From assembly GCA_026874595.1 (NCBI GenBank), contig CM049310.1, positions 77,989,056 through 78,053,055 on the forward strand: 64,000 nucleotides of DNA. The letters run 5' to 3'. Below are positions 1 to 12,000 of the stretch, piece after piece; positions within the stretch are counted from its first letter, which is position 1, and each line of letters starts with the position of its first letter. The translations under genes were made by a program, and so were the position numbers. Under the pieces are notes generated by a model, which was not told where the DNA came from, did no database searches, and worked only from the letters and a program-made list of their open reading frames with translations. Origin of the DNA: Sipunculus nudus (Eukaryota > Annelida > Sipuncula > Golfingiida > Sipunculidae).

Positions 1-465
1 TTTAAATTTATAGCCGATTGATCACTAAATTTATGTGATTTCTGGCTTGCTCTGAGTTTATAAAAATGAAGGTTAAGAAATTCCTATTATAAAAAGGTCT
101 TTTATGGCCTCTAGGATGGATGTATGATTTTATTTATCTAAAGCTGTTAGTAAGTACAATACATGCACCTGTGTTGAAAACTGGAAAAAACCTTGTAACC
201 TAAGGTGGTTAATTACGTATGTGCGCAAGTTGAAAGGTCTCCAGTTTGCATAAATGCCCTGGGCCACCAGATGTCCTTGTTAAATGTGTTTTGATTATTT
301 CTGTGGGTCCCCCACATTATATAAACATGTGATTAAAAAAAAATGAACTGCATAATTTTTTGCTGTGGGATCAGCGTTTTCTCGTCTATTTTTATAAAAG
401 GTTCAAGAGATAGTCTTTAGTCAATAAATGTCACATGTCCAAATCAGACTTTGAATGTGAGGGAG
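1..465 (+). repeat. Repeat B (TTAA-type) copy 1, left-truncated or diverged
   Basis: Aligns by eye with 12042-12326 plus 12823-12989 on the same strand and with 8144-8545 on the opposite strand. Shared landmarks are ATTTATGTGATTTCTGGC, GTAACCTAAGGTGGT, CAGATGTCCTTGTT and GTGGGATCAGCGTTTTCT. A TTAA lies at position 2-5, but the end here is diverged. No coding potential. Confidence 0.7.
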
Positions 466-822
466 GTATTGTATTGTGCATCCAACTCCCAAATTTAAAC
501 GCGTTGCACACAGCTCTCATTGGTCTGATTACAATTCTTGGTCAGGTGCCAGGCCAGGTGGTGAAAGTTGGAAAGACTTGCTATACAAAGCATGGGTTAA
601 AGTGAAGATCTGGAATGACGGCAGTGTATTATAACTGCTCTGAAAAGACTATATGAAGGAAAGAGAATTAAGTATCAATTGGCTTTGGAACCTTGATCAT
701 GTTTTAATTCCAGGTATATTCTTTAGTATATATAGATATATATATATATAAATATATTCAGGTACAGATTGTACAGTTGCCAGGTATTTCAACATAGCTT
801 TCATATGTAGAGTGTGCCTGAC

Positions 823-2775
823 TTTTTAGCTCAGCTGACTATAAGTCATCTGAGCTATAGTCCTGGTCCTTTGTCCGTCGTCCGTCCGGCCGGCCGTCCG
901 TTAACAGGGCACGTTTTGAAACCGTTGGACCTACGATTCCAAAATTTTGCATACCATTAGATGTCCCCAAAATCTCCTACCATACCAAAAATTGGGTCAT
1001 TAGGACTTCGTTCCTTCGAGATATTAAGGAAAAACCTCTGTTTTCCATAAAAAAGCCATTGTTACACTTCAAAGCTGCTTAATATCAAAACCATTGATCT
1101 GTTTTTGATCATATTTAGTATTCATATTCTTCCATATGTTTTCTATGAACATACAAAAAATTAGGTCAGTGTTGGGTCTTATTTTTAAGTTATTGGCCAA
1201 AATATAATGCAATTTTTAAATAATCAGGAAATATATTTACTCATCTAACATGAGAATTGCTGAAGCTAGAGACTTTTTTTCAGAAATATAACTTTATTTA
1301 ATCAAGATTCAATTGTTTACCCAAAATTATATCTGAATTTAGCAAATTTTTCAAGTTATTAGCATAAATAAAAAATCAGTACCTTAAATTTTGTCCAACT
1401 TTGGCAATGGCACGTTTTTTCCCTGTAAGCACTGTTGATTTAATTTTCACAGCATATATACATAAGGATTTAATCTTTTAAAACCTGAAATTTCAAAGGA
1501 ATTGATTGAAAAGGGTAGCTTTTATTCACCAGTTTTCATACACCATGTCAAGTGTTGTTTAGATCTAGCCCACCTGGTAGTACAGCCTTCCCTTGCATTA
1601 TGTAACCCACCCCAGGCAGCTTGCCTTGGCTCAGCTTGGCCACTACTAGCAGGCTTCCCCTCTGCCCTGCACTCCCCCCTCCCCCCACCAGATGATGCAT
1701 AAACAAGATGATTATTGTTAATATGTTATTATTTTCTGTATTTGATTCATTCTTATTCTAGGCTATGCTACATTTTAAATTTTGTATTGTACCACCAGGG
1801 TTACAATGATTAAAGTGCACATTTAATTGTGTCCACAAAGTGGTGTATTGCTATGAAAGTGTGGATGTTCATCAGATAAGTAATTCCTTACTTCAGAAGA
1901 GTAAAAACTTCACCACGTGTGAAATTGACTATTAATTCCAGTAATAAATTAAAGCTGAGATAGTCATTAGCACAATGATATTGTTTGTCCCTCATTCAAC
2001 CAACATTGTGTAAACTTTATTTGAAAAGATGTTTTATTTTATCAAATTTACTGAATCTTTTTTTTTTTTTATTACAGTGAATCAATTTAAGCATGTAATG
2101 AAAACTCCAATGTGCAAAACTTTTTAATAGTGATTCAAGGAATAATCTTGTATATGCCTTGTTGTGGCATTATTTTCTTTTAAATTCTGTTTAAACATTT
2201 GTGATTTAAAATTAATAAAATATATGTGTATGCATAATATGACCCAATATGAGCTACACCCTGGATATATTATGATTGCAACAATTCTAATATTTTAACT
2301 TATATTTCAGTTTTTTTCACTCTTGATATATAATGATTGCAACTTTTGCAACAATTCTGATATTTTAACTTGTATTTACATTTTTTATAAAAAATTTATA
2401 AAACTTGTAAATAAAAAAAAATGATTCAGATAAAGACTGTGGATATGCTAAAAAATAGGCTTATATATAAACTTAAATGCATTATTCCCTTGAAAGTGAA
2501 ATAAAGGTATTAGTCCATTCTGTCCACTTGCCTGTCCATCTGTAAATTTTCATATGCATCACAGTATCTCAAAACTTTTACTGTTTTCTTCATGACAGTC
2601 TTGTCAGAGTATTAGTTTGCAATCATATATTTAGATCTTTACTATAACCAAGTAGGAGGGCCCCTTTCCTCTTAGCTTCTCATATTCTTATATAAATGAA
2701 AAACATTACAATAGAATATTTTGCATTTGCAGCTGAGCACTTCAGCTGAGCACTGTGACCCATGGGTCCCTTGTT
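823..2775 (+). mobile_element. AGCTCAG hairpin element, copy 1 (Helentron/HINE-like)
   Basis: Starts TTTTT then a 13-bp near-perfect stem (TAGCTCAGCTGAC / GTCATCTGAGCTA, loop TATAA, 827-857), then a TCCG-rich stretch (874-901) and units sharing GGCACGTTTTGAAACCGT with copies 2 and 4. Ends with palindrome GACCCATGGGTC (2757-2768) and CTTGTT. AGCTGAGCACT is duplicated just inside the 3' end (2731-2755). A 45-54 bp internal duplication lies at 2264-2377. No transposase. The class is inferred from structure. Confidence 0.75.
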
Positions 2776-4164
2776 TTTACAAAGTATACAGATTGAAATT
2801 GTATGTCAAAGTCAACTTACACCAACTGTATGAAACTCAGAGGAATGATTATTTTCATATTGTTAGAATAATTTGACCATTTATGGTGCAAATATCATGA
2901 AATACAGCCTTTGAACTGGTAAACAAATAAGGCTATGGCTGTGCTATTTAGTACTGAAAAGTTTTCCTTTCAGTCCTTTATCATGGTAGCATTCCATTTA
3001 TTTGTAATGAGTATTTATTTGTATATGAGTCAATTGGCAGTAAAATGAGCAATTGCCTATTTATCTTGTCTCTCCTCATTCACTCGTCAGCAAGTATTTA
3101 AAGGTTTTACACAAATAGGTTTTGTTAAATACCATGGCATGGGTTCTCCATCTATCCAAAATAAAACAATAAAGGATGGATTATAACTTGTGCAGGCCTG
3201 TCCCAATATATGCACTGTCAGACAAATACCATGTCCCCAGAGCCAGGAGCTTAAATATTAGGTCATTTGGAAGAGTAGATAAAAAATTGATTCATTACCT
3301 TAATTAGCCAAGTTCAAATACATGATCAGGTGTTCAGATTCCATGGTTGCTTGAAGCATTTGCTGCCACTAAAATTTTTTTGTGAGCATTTCTGATCTGT
3401 CCCCCCTAGTTTTATGTAAACTCAGTCACAAAAAGAATTATAGCAAAGCAAATTGACAGTTACATATTTATATCTAAACAAAGCCAAATATCAGATGTTG
3501 TATGGACATACTTTATCCATGAAACACTGTTTTATACATTATATATATCAAGGATCAGATGTAGAGCTCTTTATGTCTTCATCAGGTTGCTTAATATTGA
3601 CAAAAGGTTTAGAGTAGTCTGGGAAGTTTTACAAATTCTGCAAGCTGGCAAAAACAAGACATTCTGGCCTTTTCATCAGTATGCTTCTGGCCAAGAGAAT
3701 TCTGATCTAGAGCTGTCAGTAATATTTCAAATTCTAGTTCTACCCATGGAAACATTAGTTTTAAGTTCTACTGCCAAATTTAAAATGTTAATGCTTCCAT
3801 TGGGATTTTAAATCCTTCCAGCCTTTAATATTGGTCACAACAAACAAAATTACTCCATTAAATATGAGACCCAACTTTCTTGTTTTATTTATATCAGTCA
3901 TCAATATCATTCACAGAGCAGACCAATTGATCATTGAATGATCTTCTCTACAAAGGATGCGTTTCCCCAGCAAATCTCTTTGGCTTGGCGTTCCCTTAAT
4001 CTGAGGTTTAGTGAGTCTATTGATCCTAGCATTACTGTGTCATGCTAACATGGAGAAAGTACTTTGGTGTTTAGGTTCATTGCATTAGCACAGTGTGATG
4101 TATGATGCAGTATATATAGTGAAGCAGTATTGCTTGGAAACAGTACACTCAGTTTTATATACTT
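2776..4164. other. Upstream stretch with no recognised gene
   Basis: AT-rich sequence between two repeats. I see no splice-bounded coding segment matching the gene and no terminal repeats. The only notable open frame (3587-3811, 74 codons) has no protein-like composition. Confidence 0.5.
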
Positions 4165-4281
4165 TCAGGTCAAGCAAACATATGCCAAATCTCATTATAT
4201 TATCGTATAACATAATTGGTTATGAAAAAAATATTAATTTAGATTTTACATAAAATGAGCCCAATTCCTGGAGGAATTACA
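4165..4281 (+). repeat. Repeat C copy 1, left part
   Basis: Shares TCAAGCAAACATATGCCAAA, CTCATTATATTATC and CCCAATTCCTGG with copies 2 and 3 of repeat C. Continues after the hairpin element at 6901. Order and spacing match the other copies once the insert is removed. Confidence 0.85.
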
Positions 4282-6900
4282 TTTTTAGCTCAGCTGACTA
4301 TAAGTCATCTGAGCTATAGTCGTGATCCATAGTCTGTCGTTCGTCCGTCTGTCCGTCCGTCCGTCCGTCCGTAGATGTGGCACGTTTTGAAACCGTAAGA
4401 CCTAGGAATCCAAAATTCAGCATAATGTTAGATGTCCCCAAGATCTCCTACCAAGCCGAAAACTGGGTCTTTGCGACTTCATTCCTTTGAGAAATTAAGG
4501 AAAAACCTCAATTTTTTATTAAAAACCTATTTTCACACTTCAGGACTGCCTAATATCAAAACCACTCATCTGTTTTTCCTCATATTTCCTATAAATAATC
4601 CTCTATATAATTCCTATGTACATGCCAGAAATTAGGTCTGTATTATATAATTTAAGAAAGTTATGGGCCCAAACATAATGCATTTTGTAAATAATCAGGA
4701 AAGAAATTTTATCACTTAACACAAAACTTGTTAAAGCTAAGCACTTTTTTTCCAGTAATATTACTTTTATTAATCAAAATTAAATTGTATACCCAAAATT
4801 AGATCATAATCTTTTAAATTTTTTAAAATATTAGCAAAAATAAAAAATTGGTACCTTAAATTTTGCCCAACTTTGACCATGGCACGTTTTTTTGCTGTAA
4901 CTGCTGTGGATTTAATTTTCACAGCATGTTTTTGTTAGCATTTCAACTGTTAACACCAAAAATTTGAAACCAGTTGAACAAAAACTGTAGATTTTATTCA
5001 AGTTTTCAAGCACCATGTCACATATTGCTAGTGTTATGCAGTTTGCTAGAGCTCAGCTCCCGAGCTTCAGCTCTAAGTTCCTTAAATTTGGCATACAGTT
5101 AGATTTCTCCAAAATCCCCTACCATGCCAAGAATTTGGTCACTAGGACTTAATTCCTTCGAGATATCAATGAAAAAACTTCATTTTTCCATTAAAAACTC
5201 ATTGTTACACTTTAAGACTGCCTAATATCAAAACCACTGATCTGACTTTGATCATATATAATATACATATTTTTCTATACATTCGCTATGCACATGCCAG
5301 AAATGATTTCAGTATTGTGTATTATTTTGAAGTTATGGGCCAAAAGATAATACAATTTTTAAAAAAATCAGGAAATATATTTACTCACCTAACATGAGAA
5401 TTGCTGAAGCTAGAGATTTTATTGTCAGGGATGTAACATTATTTATCAAGATTCAATTGAATACCCAAAATTAGTTCTGGATTTTTCAAATTTTATAAGT
5501 TATTAGTATAAATATAAAATTAGTACCTTAAATTTTGCCCAACTGTGACCATGGCACGTTTGTTTCCTGAGAGCACTGTTGATATAATTTTCATATCATG
5601 CACACACAAGGATTTCAGCTTTTTAGTTTAGAAAGCTGAAAGAAATTGGCCAAATATTGTAGCTTTTATTAATGTTTTTTATGAGACCCTGTCAGACTTT
5701 GGCTCTCTCCAGCCCCTCTTGAGTCACCTGTATGTTGACCTTGTTGACCTTTCATCAAATTATGCACGCTTGAGGCGAGAATCCAGGCAGCTTATGGCCA
5801 GCCACAGTTGATCCAGGTGTCCAACCCAACTCATCTAGTAGTTTTAACCAACAACATAACAATAAACAATAAATTAATAAATTTTTCTTGGTTTTTAATA
5901 ACAAATTAAAGAAAAATAGAAAAGGAATTTGTTAGTTTATAATAACAGGAAATTAACTTGCAGTTACTGATGATATTAGAATCTTGTATCGATGGGTAGA
6001 ATGTCACATATTCCAAATAACACCATGCAGTCACCTATGGCATTTTTCAGTTCATTTTTAATGATAAAAAAGTAAATCATATTATTCATTACTATCATTA
6101 GGGAATCATATGAAGCAAATTAATGATAGACAAAGATGAAGTTGATAATATTAATCTAGATTCCTACTGTGTCCAGTGTGTACATTGATATGAAATTAGT
6201 CCAAAATGAATATATTACAATTATTTTTTTAATATAAATAAAAGCCATAAAACCAGGTACTTATGATCATTATTTAAATGTGTGAATTTTGTACATTCTG
6301 GATTCTCAACATCATTGTTTGGTGAAAACTGAATGAATACCATACATGGTGCAAATACTTTGCAGTTGTATTTAAGTACGAATATGAATATGTACTCCAT
6401 TATAAAATTTCTTCCATAAAGAAATGGGAATTCAGGTAAAAATGAAAGTATATGAATATCAGTGCAAATACTTTCAAAATGTATTCATGAATGCATTCAT
6501 GAATATATTCTTTAATGTTATTTTAATAATCATTTCAGTTATATTTCATTTTAAAAAATCATACGATTCTCTTATTATTTTTAATAAAAATTATATTTGG
6601 GACAATATTTGTAATTTTTTTTAATAAATAGTTAAACTCATATATTATGTGTTCTGCTTATCAGTTATATGGCCAAGTCAAAATCTGTGTGACAATAGTA
6701 CTCCATTTGTTAATAAAATAAATGAAATCAATCCTCTTCCCTGTCTCCAAAGGTACTTTCAAAATCATACATAAGCTAAACAGCAACAACTCATAATACA
6801 GCTTATATTTATTACCACAAAACCAGCATGTGCCTCAATTCTAAATCATATTTTTTATCATATATAACAGCTGAGCGCCGTGACCCATAGGTCCCTTGTT
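4282..6900 (+). mobile_element. AGCTCAG hairpin element, copy 2 (HINE-like), inside repeat C
   Basis: TTTTT plus a 5' hairpin, (TCCG)n at 4335-4372, two diverged tandem units (about 4396-5030 and 5085-5640, each with GATGTCCC/GATTTCTCC...TACCA.GCC...ACTT.ATTCCTT), then a unique AT-rich part and the 3' end GCTGAGCGCCGTGACCCATA...CTTGTT. Nearly identical to copy 4 (61013-63651) along its whole length except for microsatellite length. Inserted in a T-run of repeat C; the flanks 4165-4281 and 6901-7235 rejoin to match uninterrupted C sequence. No protein-coding capacity beyond short AT-rich frames. Confidence 0.85.
6482..6505. repeat. 24-bp perfect palindrome
   Basis: TATTCATGAATGCATTCATG followed by AATA is self-complementary over 24 bp. 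It lies inside hairpin element copy 2; the same palindrome is kept at 63231-63254 in copy 4. Confidence 0.9.
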
Positions 6901-7235
6901 TCTATATGTTTTTCCACTAAAAACATGAGGTTGTGTGATTTGTTCAAAAACTATTGGCACATCTATGAGCAAGTTGTCAACTCTGTAGTGACGTCACACA
7001 CTGGGAAATCCCCTGTGACTATAAATTCTAGATCTCAGTAAAAGCATAGTGTTTCTGCCACTGTCAGTCCCAAATTTTCAGCAGACAATAACAACAATAT
7101 GCATTACTAGATCTTGAGTTGTTGATAAAATTCAGTCCATGATGTCACATGTGTACCAGCCAATCAAATCAGGGCAAAGTCTGAGATCTTGATGAAATCC
7201 TCCATTCACACAACAAGCGCACATGGAATAGGTTT
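6901..7235 (+). repeat. Repeat C copy 1, right part
   Basis: Homologous to about 31775-32108 and 34868-35224: TTGTGTGATTTGTTCAAAA, GTGACGTCACACAC, GGGAAATCCCCTGTGACTA, TTCTAGATCTC. Contains the perfect 8-bp palindrome TGACGTCA. The end is approximate. Confidence 0.8.
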
Positions 7236-8143
7236 ATTTAACCTGTTGCATTTAATTAAGTCAGGTGATTGAGTCCCAGAGTATTAAAGTAATTTTGTAT
7301 TAACTGTTAATATGTTTGATTTAATTCTGATATAAAAAACATACTCTTATAAATGTTATTTTAGCCTATAGTATATTGAAACAAAGCATCAAGATCATTA
7401 TTTAATATTAAATGTAAATACAGTCATGAGTACATGTATCTCATGTTGAACCTGGTTAATGAAAGAAAACACGTCATAATACACTAAAGGTATGTAAATC
7501 TATAATATATTTCTATATTGAATCAATATGAATAATGTTATGACAGTTGTGTATTATCAGTGGTAGATTTGGTCTCATGTTATGATGTTATGTGTAGGAA
7601 GTTATATGTATTACTGATCAGCTTTTTTTTTCTTATAATGTCAGTGAGGTCATATCATACTTCCTGTCACTTCCAGCTTGGTTCTGTGGTCTGGAATCTC
7701 TGTTTGGTCTCTGGAGACCAAACAGCCAAAACAGTCATCAGGTGGGGAGGTCAAAGGTTACACTCTCTGCAATAGCCTTCCGTACAATGAAATAGAAAAT
7801 GCAGTGTTTTAAAATCTTGGGCCTGGGGATCAGTGTAAACTTATTGTCCAAATTAGATATAAATATGAATATGCAACAGTTCACTGGTTTCAGTAACATG
7901 TTAATTGCTTTTAAAGATAAACTAAGTGCTCCATGATCAAGTTACAGTCTGCGACAAAGTCACAACAACTATTGATGTCAGGGTTTTCTATCAGATAGCC
8001 TTAGCCCCTAGATAATGAATCAATACCTATCACATTAAGTGATCAGTTGATATTTCATGATTTCTTGGTGCTCTGTATCATACAAGCCTTAACAATAGTA
8101 GTCTACACAGGAGGTTTTCTTGGTTACTTAATTGAGAGTTTAA
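7236..8143. other. Upstream stretch with no recognised gene
   Basis: Mostly unique AT-rich sequence. The 71-codon open frame at 7560-7775 has no recognisable domain. No structured repeat seen. Confidence 0.5.
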
Positions 8144-8545
8144 AGGGGCCTATTCAGATATCTGACATCTGTTAACGAAAGATAATCACTTGAACCTTTA
8201 ATAAAGAACAGGCCAGAAAATGCTGATCCCACCACACACAGGCGGTTCAATTTTGTTTACACCTCCATGTGTTTGTAATGTGTGGGGGGGGGGGGGACCA
8301 TAATAATCCAATCATATTAAACAAGGACATCTGATGGCATGTCAGACAGTCCACATTTTTGCCAATTTTTTTTGCAACTCGTTACCTTTCAAGTTTCTCG
8401 CATTGCAACCAACCACATTATATTACATGGTTTTTTTGGTTTGTGAAAATTGCTGCATGTACCATGTTTACTTACAGTTCGTTTATAAACAAACTCTTAC
8501 TTATATCACAGAGGAATATTAAGAACTTTCCATAACAGGAATTAC
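8144..8545 (-). repeat. Repeat B (TTAA-type) copy 3, reverse orientation
   Basis: TTAA (8140-8143) is followed by AGGGGCCTATTC, matching the terminal repeat AGGGGCCCAATC of the 12042-12989 copy. Reverse complement shares CAGATGTCCTTGTTTAAT, GTGGGATCAGCATTTTCT and AAAGGTTCAAGTGATTA with copy 1. Contains a run of 13 G (8284-8296). The far end is diverged and approximate. Confidence 0.7.
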
Positions 8546-8948
8546 CTACAGTATATTGTAATGTGATCACATAGATTCTACAGAAATGTTAGGTGAATAG
8601 CTGTCTTTAACAGAGTGCCACAAGCACAGATTCTTCAGTGAGGGATCAATCGTGTACTGCTGAGGGTTATCTGTGGTGAATGTGCCTTGATGCAGCTTAC
8701 CATAACTTGAACAAAAGATTTTGCTTAAAAAGGCTTGTAAGTGGAGCAGGGGTGCTATTATGACAGACACTGATTGATTTATTCAAGAGGCAGCAGTGCT
8801 GTCTACTGGTGTACCCGTCAGGGATTGATTCGTGATGCAGTGTTGTGCACCATGTGAGGGCAGGAAGTGTGTGGGGTGGCTTTCCTGTTACTGCCTGTCA
8901 GAGATGAGACCCAGGGTTATTATTGGTTATCGTTATGTTTCATTCCAG
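8546..8948. other. Intron sequence just upstream of exon 1
   Basis: No repeat or coding exon recognised until the acceptor of exon 1. Ends in a moderately T-rich tract (gttatgtttcattccag). Confidence 0.5.
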
Positions 8949-9019
8949 TGCCAACCCTGATGAACTGCCGGAGGTGACCTTTGGCGCCCACCTGGAGTAC
9001 CCAGATGGATCGGTACCGA
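8949..9019 (+). CDS. Exon 1 in window, N-terminal leader before CM1
   Basis: Follows a pyrimidine-rich acceptor (cattccag) and ends at gtaagt. The first base completes a codon from an unseen upstream exon; then 23 codons read ANPDELPEVTFGAHLEYPDG and SVP, and the last A starts a codon finished in exon 2. The acidic leader before CM1 is typical of position, not sequence, in the family. An upstream coding exon must exist; I could not identify it in 1-8948. Confidence 0.8.
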
Positions 9020-12000
9020 GTAAGTAACAAAAGATCGTTATTCCATTTTACGTTTCACAGCAGTTGAGGATATTTTTCACTTATCCCCCATGGCAGCGAT
9101 ACTGAAAAAAAATTCCAACTTAGATCTGCTTCTAATTTTACTGGAGCTGTGTTTTACTGCAAACAACATACATATTCATTTTTTTATGACCTCCATAAAT
9201 ATCAATATGACCCTGTGAACTTTAACCAGAGGTCATAACACAATGTTAAGGTCCTAACAGTCAGGAAAGTCAATCCCTTTTGCAACAAATCTGATCTTTC
9301 TTTATTTTCATGTCTTTTGTTTAAAAAAGTTTTATGGATTGTACCATAGTGTCTTGTACAATGTGTCTTGAAAGTTATTTTAAGATCACTGAGAACAAAA
9401 ATAAAGTCCTACACAATCATAGGTGATATGTGTTTAGTAAATGCGCTAGCAGGCATGAATCCAGAGGGATATTAAATTCCTCAGATAATTTAATTCCAGG
9501 CTTGCAGGGGGTGCTTTCAGGTGGACAGTTATTGCATTATGACTTACCGAGAGGACAAGTTACAGTGAAAGCAGGGGGCTCCCCAGGTTGATCTTGCACA
9601 TACATATTAATATATAAGCTGTTGATCTGCAAACATGGCCAGTGTGACCACACAGTGAGAGCTGGTATTGTACAAATAGACAATTTCAGTGACACACAGT
9701 CTTAGATATTTAACATTTGGCCCTTTTAGGTTACTGCATTCAGATTGTTGGATGGTGCATTGAGTGTTCATAACCAAAACTTAGGAGATCTGTTACAGAT
9801 TCTTAGGTAATTTTGTGGTATATACAGATTATTGTGCACATTTACCAGCATGGGTTTTATATATCTAGTATAACTTGGACCAAGCTTTATAAGTGTTGAT
9901 ATTATGTTGATGAAAATGACATCAGTTCGACATCACTATTAAACATTTTGCTTACACAGGAGAGATTTGAGTCGGCCAGAATTGTGGATGGTAGGTGTCA
10001 CTCAGCTGTAAGAATACAAGAAGATGGGTTTGCTTTGTTAATAGTAAATCAATATTGTAGCCATCATGACCAGAAGTTTACTGGAAACACCAGTCATCAG
10101 GATTTTCTGTATATTTTCTCAATAGCCTGGCAGCCTTGGTTACAGATAACAATTGGTATATCGGTGTTTTGTTTTTATCCAGAGGTGGCCAAAAGCAGCA
10201 GCGGTCGCATGTCTCCAGTGCGAGCACGCACCATGAAGGACTACGACCAGGTGAGTACCACACATTTTTATTGGCACTTTGATTTCTAAGTATACTGTGT
10301 AAATAGTATTGCAGCATTGATTAAGTGCTCTGAATTTAAGCTTGTATAATGTTAATATCTTTGGGGAGATTCCATTGACTAATTGTTCTTGGTACAGTAG
10401 AAAATGGTAGACCAAAGATAATGTTTAAAACTACTCTTGAATTTCATAATCATTGAAGAACAAGGTTTTATAAAATAAGTTTGTTTTTTATAACCATGGA
10501 AAAACCAGGTTTAAGTAACTTAAGTTTTCCTCTGATGTTGTCTAATTTTTATGTGAATCTTTTAAAATATCATGTAAAATGTGTGCTTATTGATAGAATC
10601 ATCAAGTAAACCCAATATGGGCACAAGAAAAACAAAGACAGACCATTAGTAACTAGTCTCACGCGGGTCACCTTTGCTCTACTGTAATGGGAGTAGCTTT
10701 TTAACAACACCCACACTAAATAACTTAAAGCAATTGCAAATAACAACAAGTAATTAAATATAAATTCAGGATATCCTCATTTTAAATAGCCGCATTATTT
10801 AAATTTATACCCATGTTTTCAGTCTTTAGCGGGACTTCAGAGTTGCTTAAATGTCACATTCAGAGAAGAAATAATGCAGCCTGTTTTTTGCAGTCTGTCC
10901 AAAGATATCAGAAGTATATACAAATGTGTCAAAATTGCATTGTTTCACTGTAAATTTGATAATTTAGTGCACATGGTTTACTGGTAAATTTTAGTTATAT
11001 ATTTCGGTACAATTGAAAGAAAGTACATACCTGTTTTGTATATCAAGCCATGATTTAGGTGTACAGGTGTAATAATATACTTTATAACAGTACCGGCAGC
11101 TCACACATACACATCATGACAAGTTCCATGGTTCCTATAGCTAACGGTCAGTAATCTACTGCAATACCATTTGTATAGGGCATACAACAAGGTCAGACCA
11201 TAATGAATGGTGGTTCTCAGGGAGAACTTGTCAGGTAACCCAGTGAACCAGCTAATTTCATAATTAGCTACATCAAGGTATGCCAGGCAGGCAGTGCATA
11301 ATTTGTATTCTATTGAGGAAACTGCATGCCAATTTCATGCGCATACCTGTGTTTGTGAGAAAAACCTGAGAATACAAGTTCTGTATATTTTATGAGGTTC
11401 TCACCTGGATTTACCTGTACTTAAATAACAAAATGGCAAATGCAGAGGCAAAACAGGTAAAGTTGTTTTATTATTTACAACACATCAGAAACAAAGCTAA
11501 ATAAATATAATGGGTGTTGTTTCCTTTTAAACAAATCACATCTTGACCTCAGTTGTTGTAACAATTGCTTGTTAACTGGCTCCTGGTAATATACTGGGTT
11601 AATTTACTTTCACCATTTTGTTTCCAAAATCAGCATAATTATATTGTTTATTCACTACTCTTCTGTAACATCTGGTACCTAGGCCTAACATTTTGTAATA
11701 TTTTAATACATTCATACCGGTAGATTCTTTGAGTTTGAAAGACTTTTAGGGTATCTTATAGCTAGACAAAATTTAATTAATTAATGAAATACTTTGGGAA
11801 AGTGCTGGCAGATAATTTTTAGCTTGAGTTAATAAGGCTTCCAAAAGTTCTTGCAAGGCTGCCAAGACCAACACAACTGTTTTTTAAATTCTCATATTTG
11901 TAGTTTCACTGTAAGATATAGTATAAAACACAGGGTCTATATATAGCACAGATTGTATTTTGAAAATCACAAGATAACAGTCCCACTAAAACATACTGCA

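Noticed and set aside
4432-4635. 67-codon frame (MSPRSPTKPK...) repeated at 61183-61386
   Set aside because: Conserved only because both lie in near-identical copies of the hairpin element. The start is in a non-coding unit shared with frames that have stops.
7560-7775. 71-codon open frame upstream of exon 1 as the missing first exon
   Set aside because: No family similarity and no donor giving the phase needed by exon 1.
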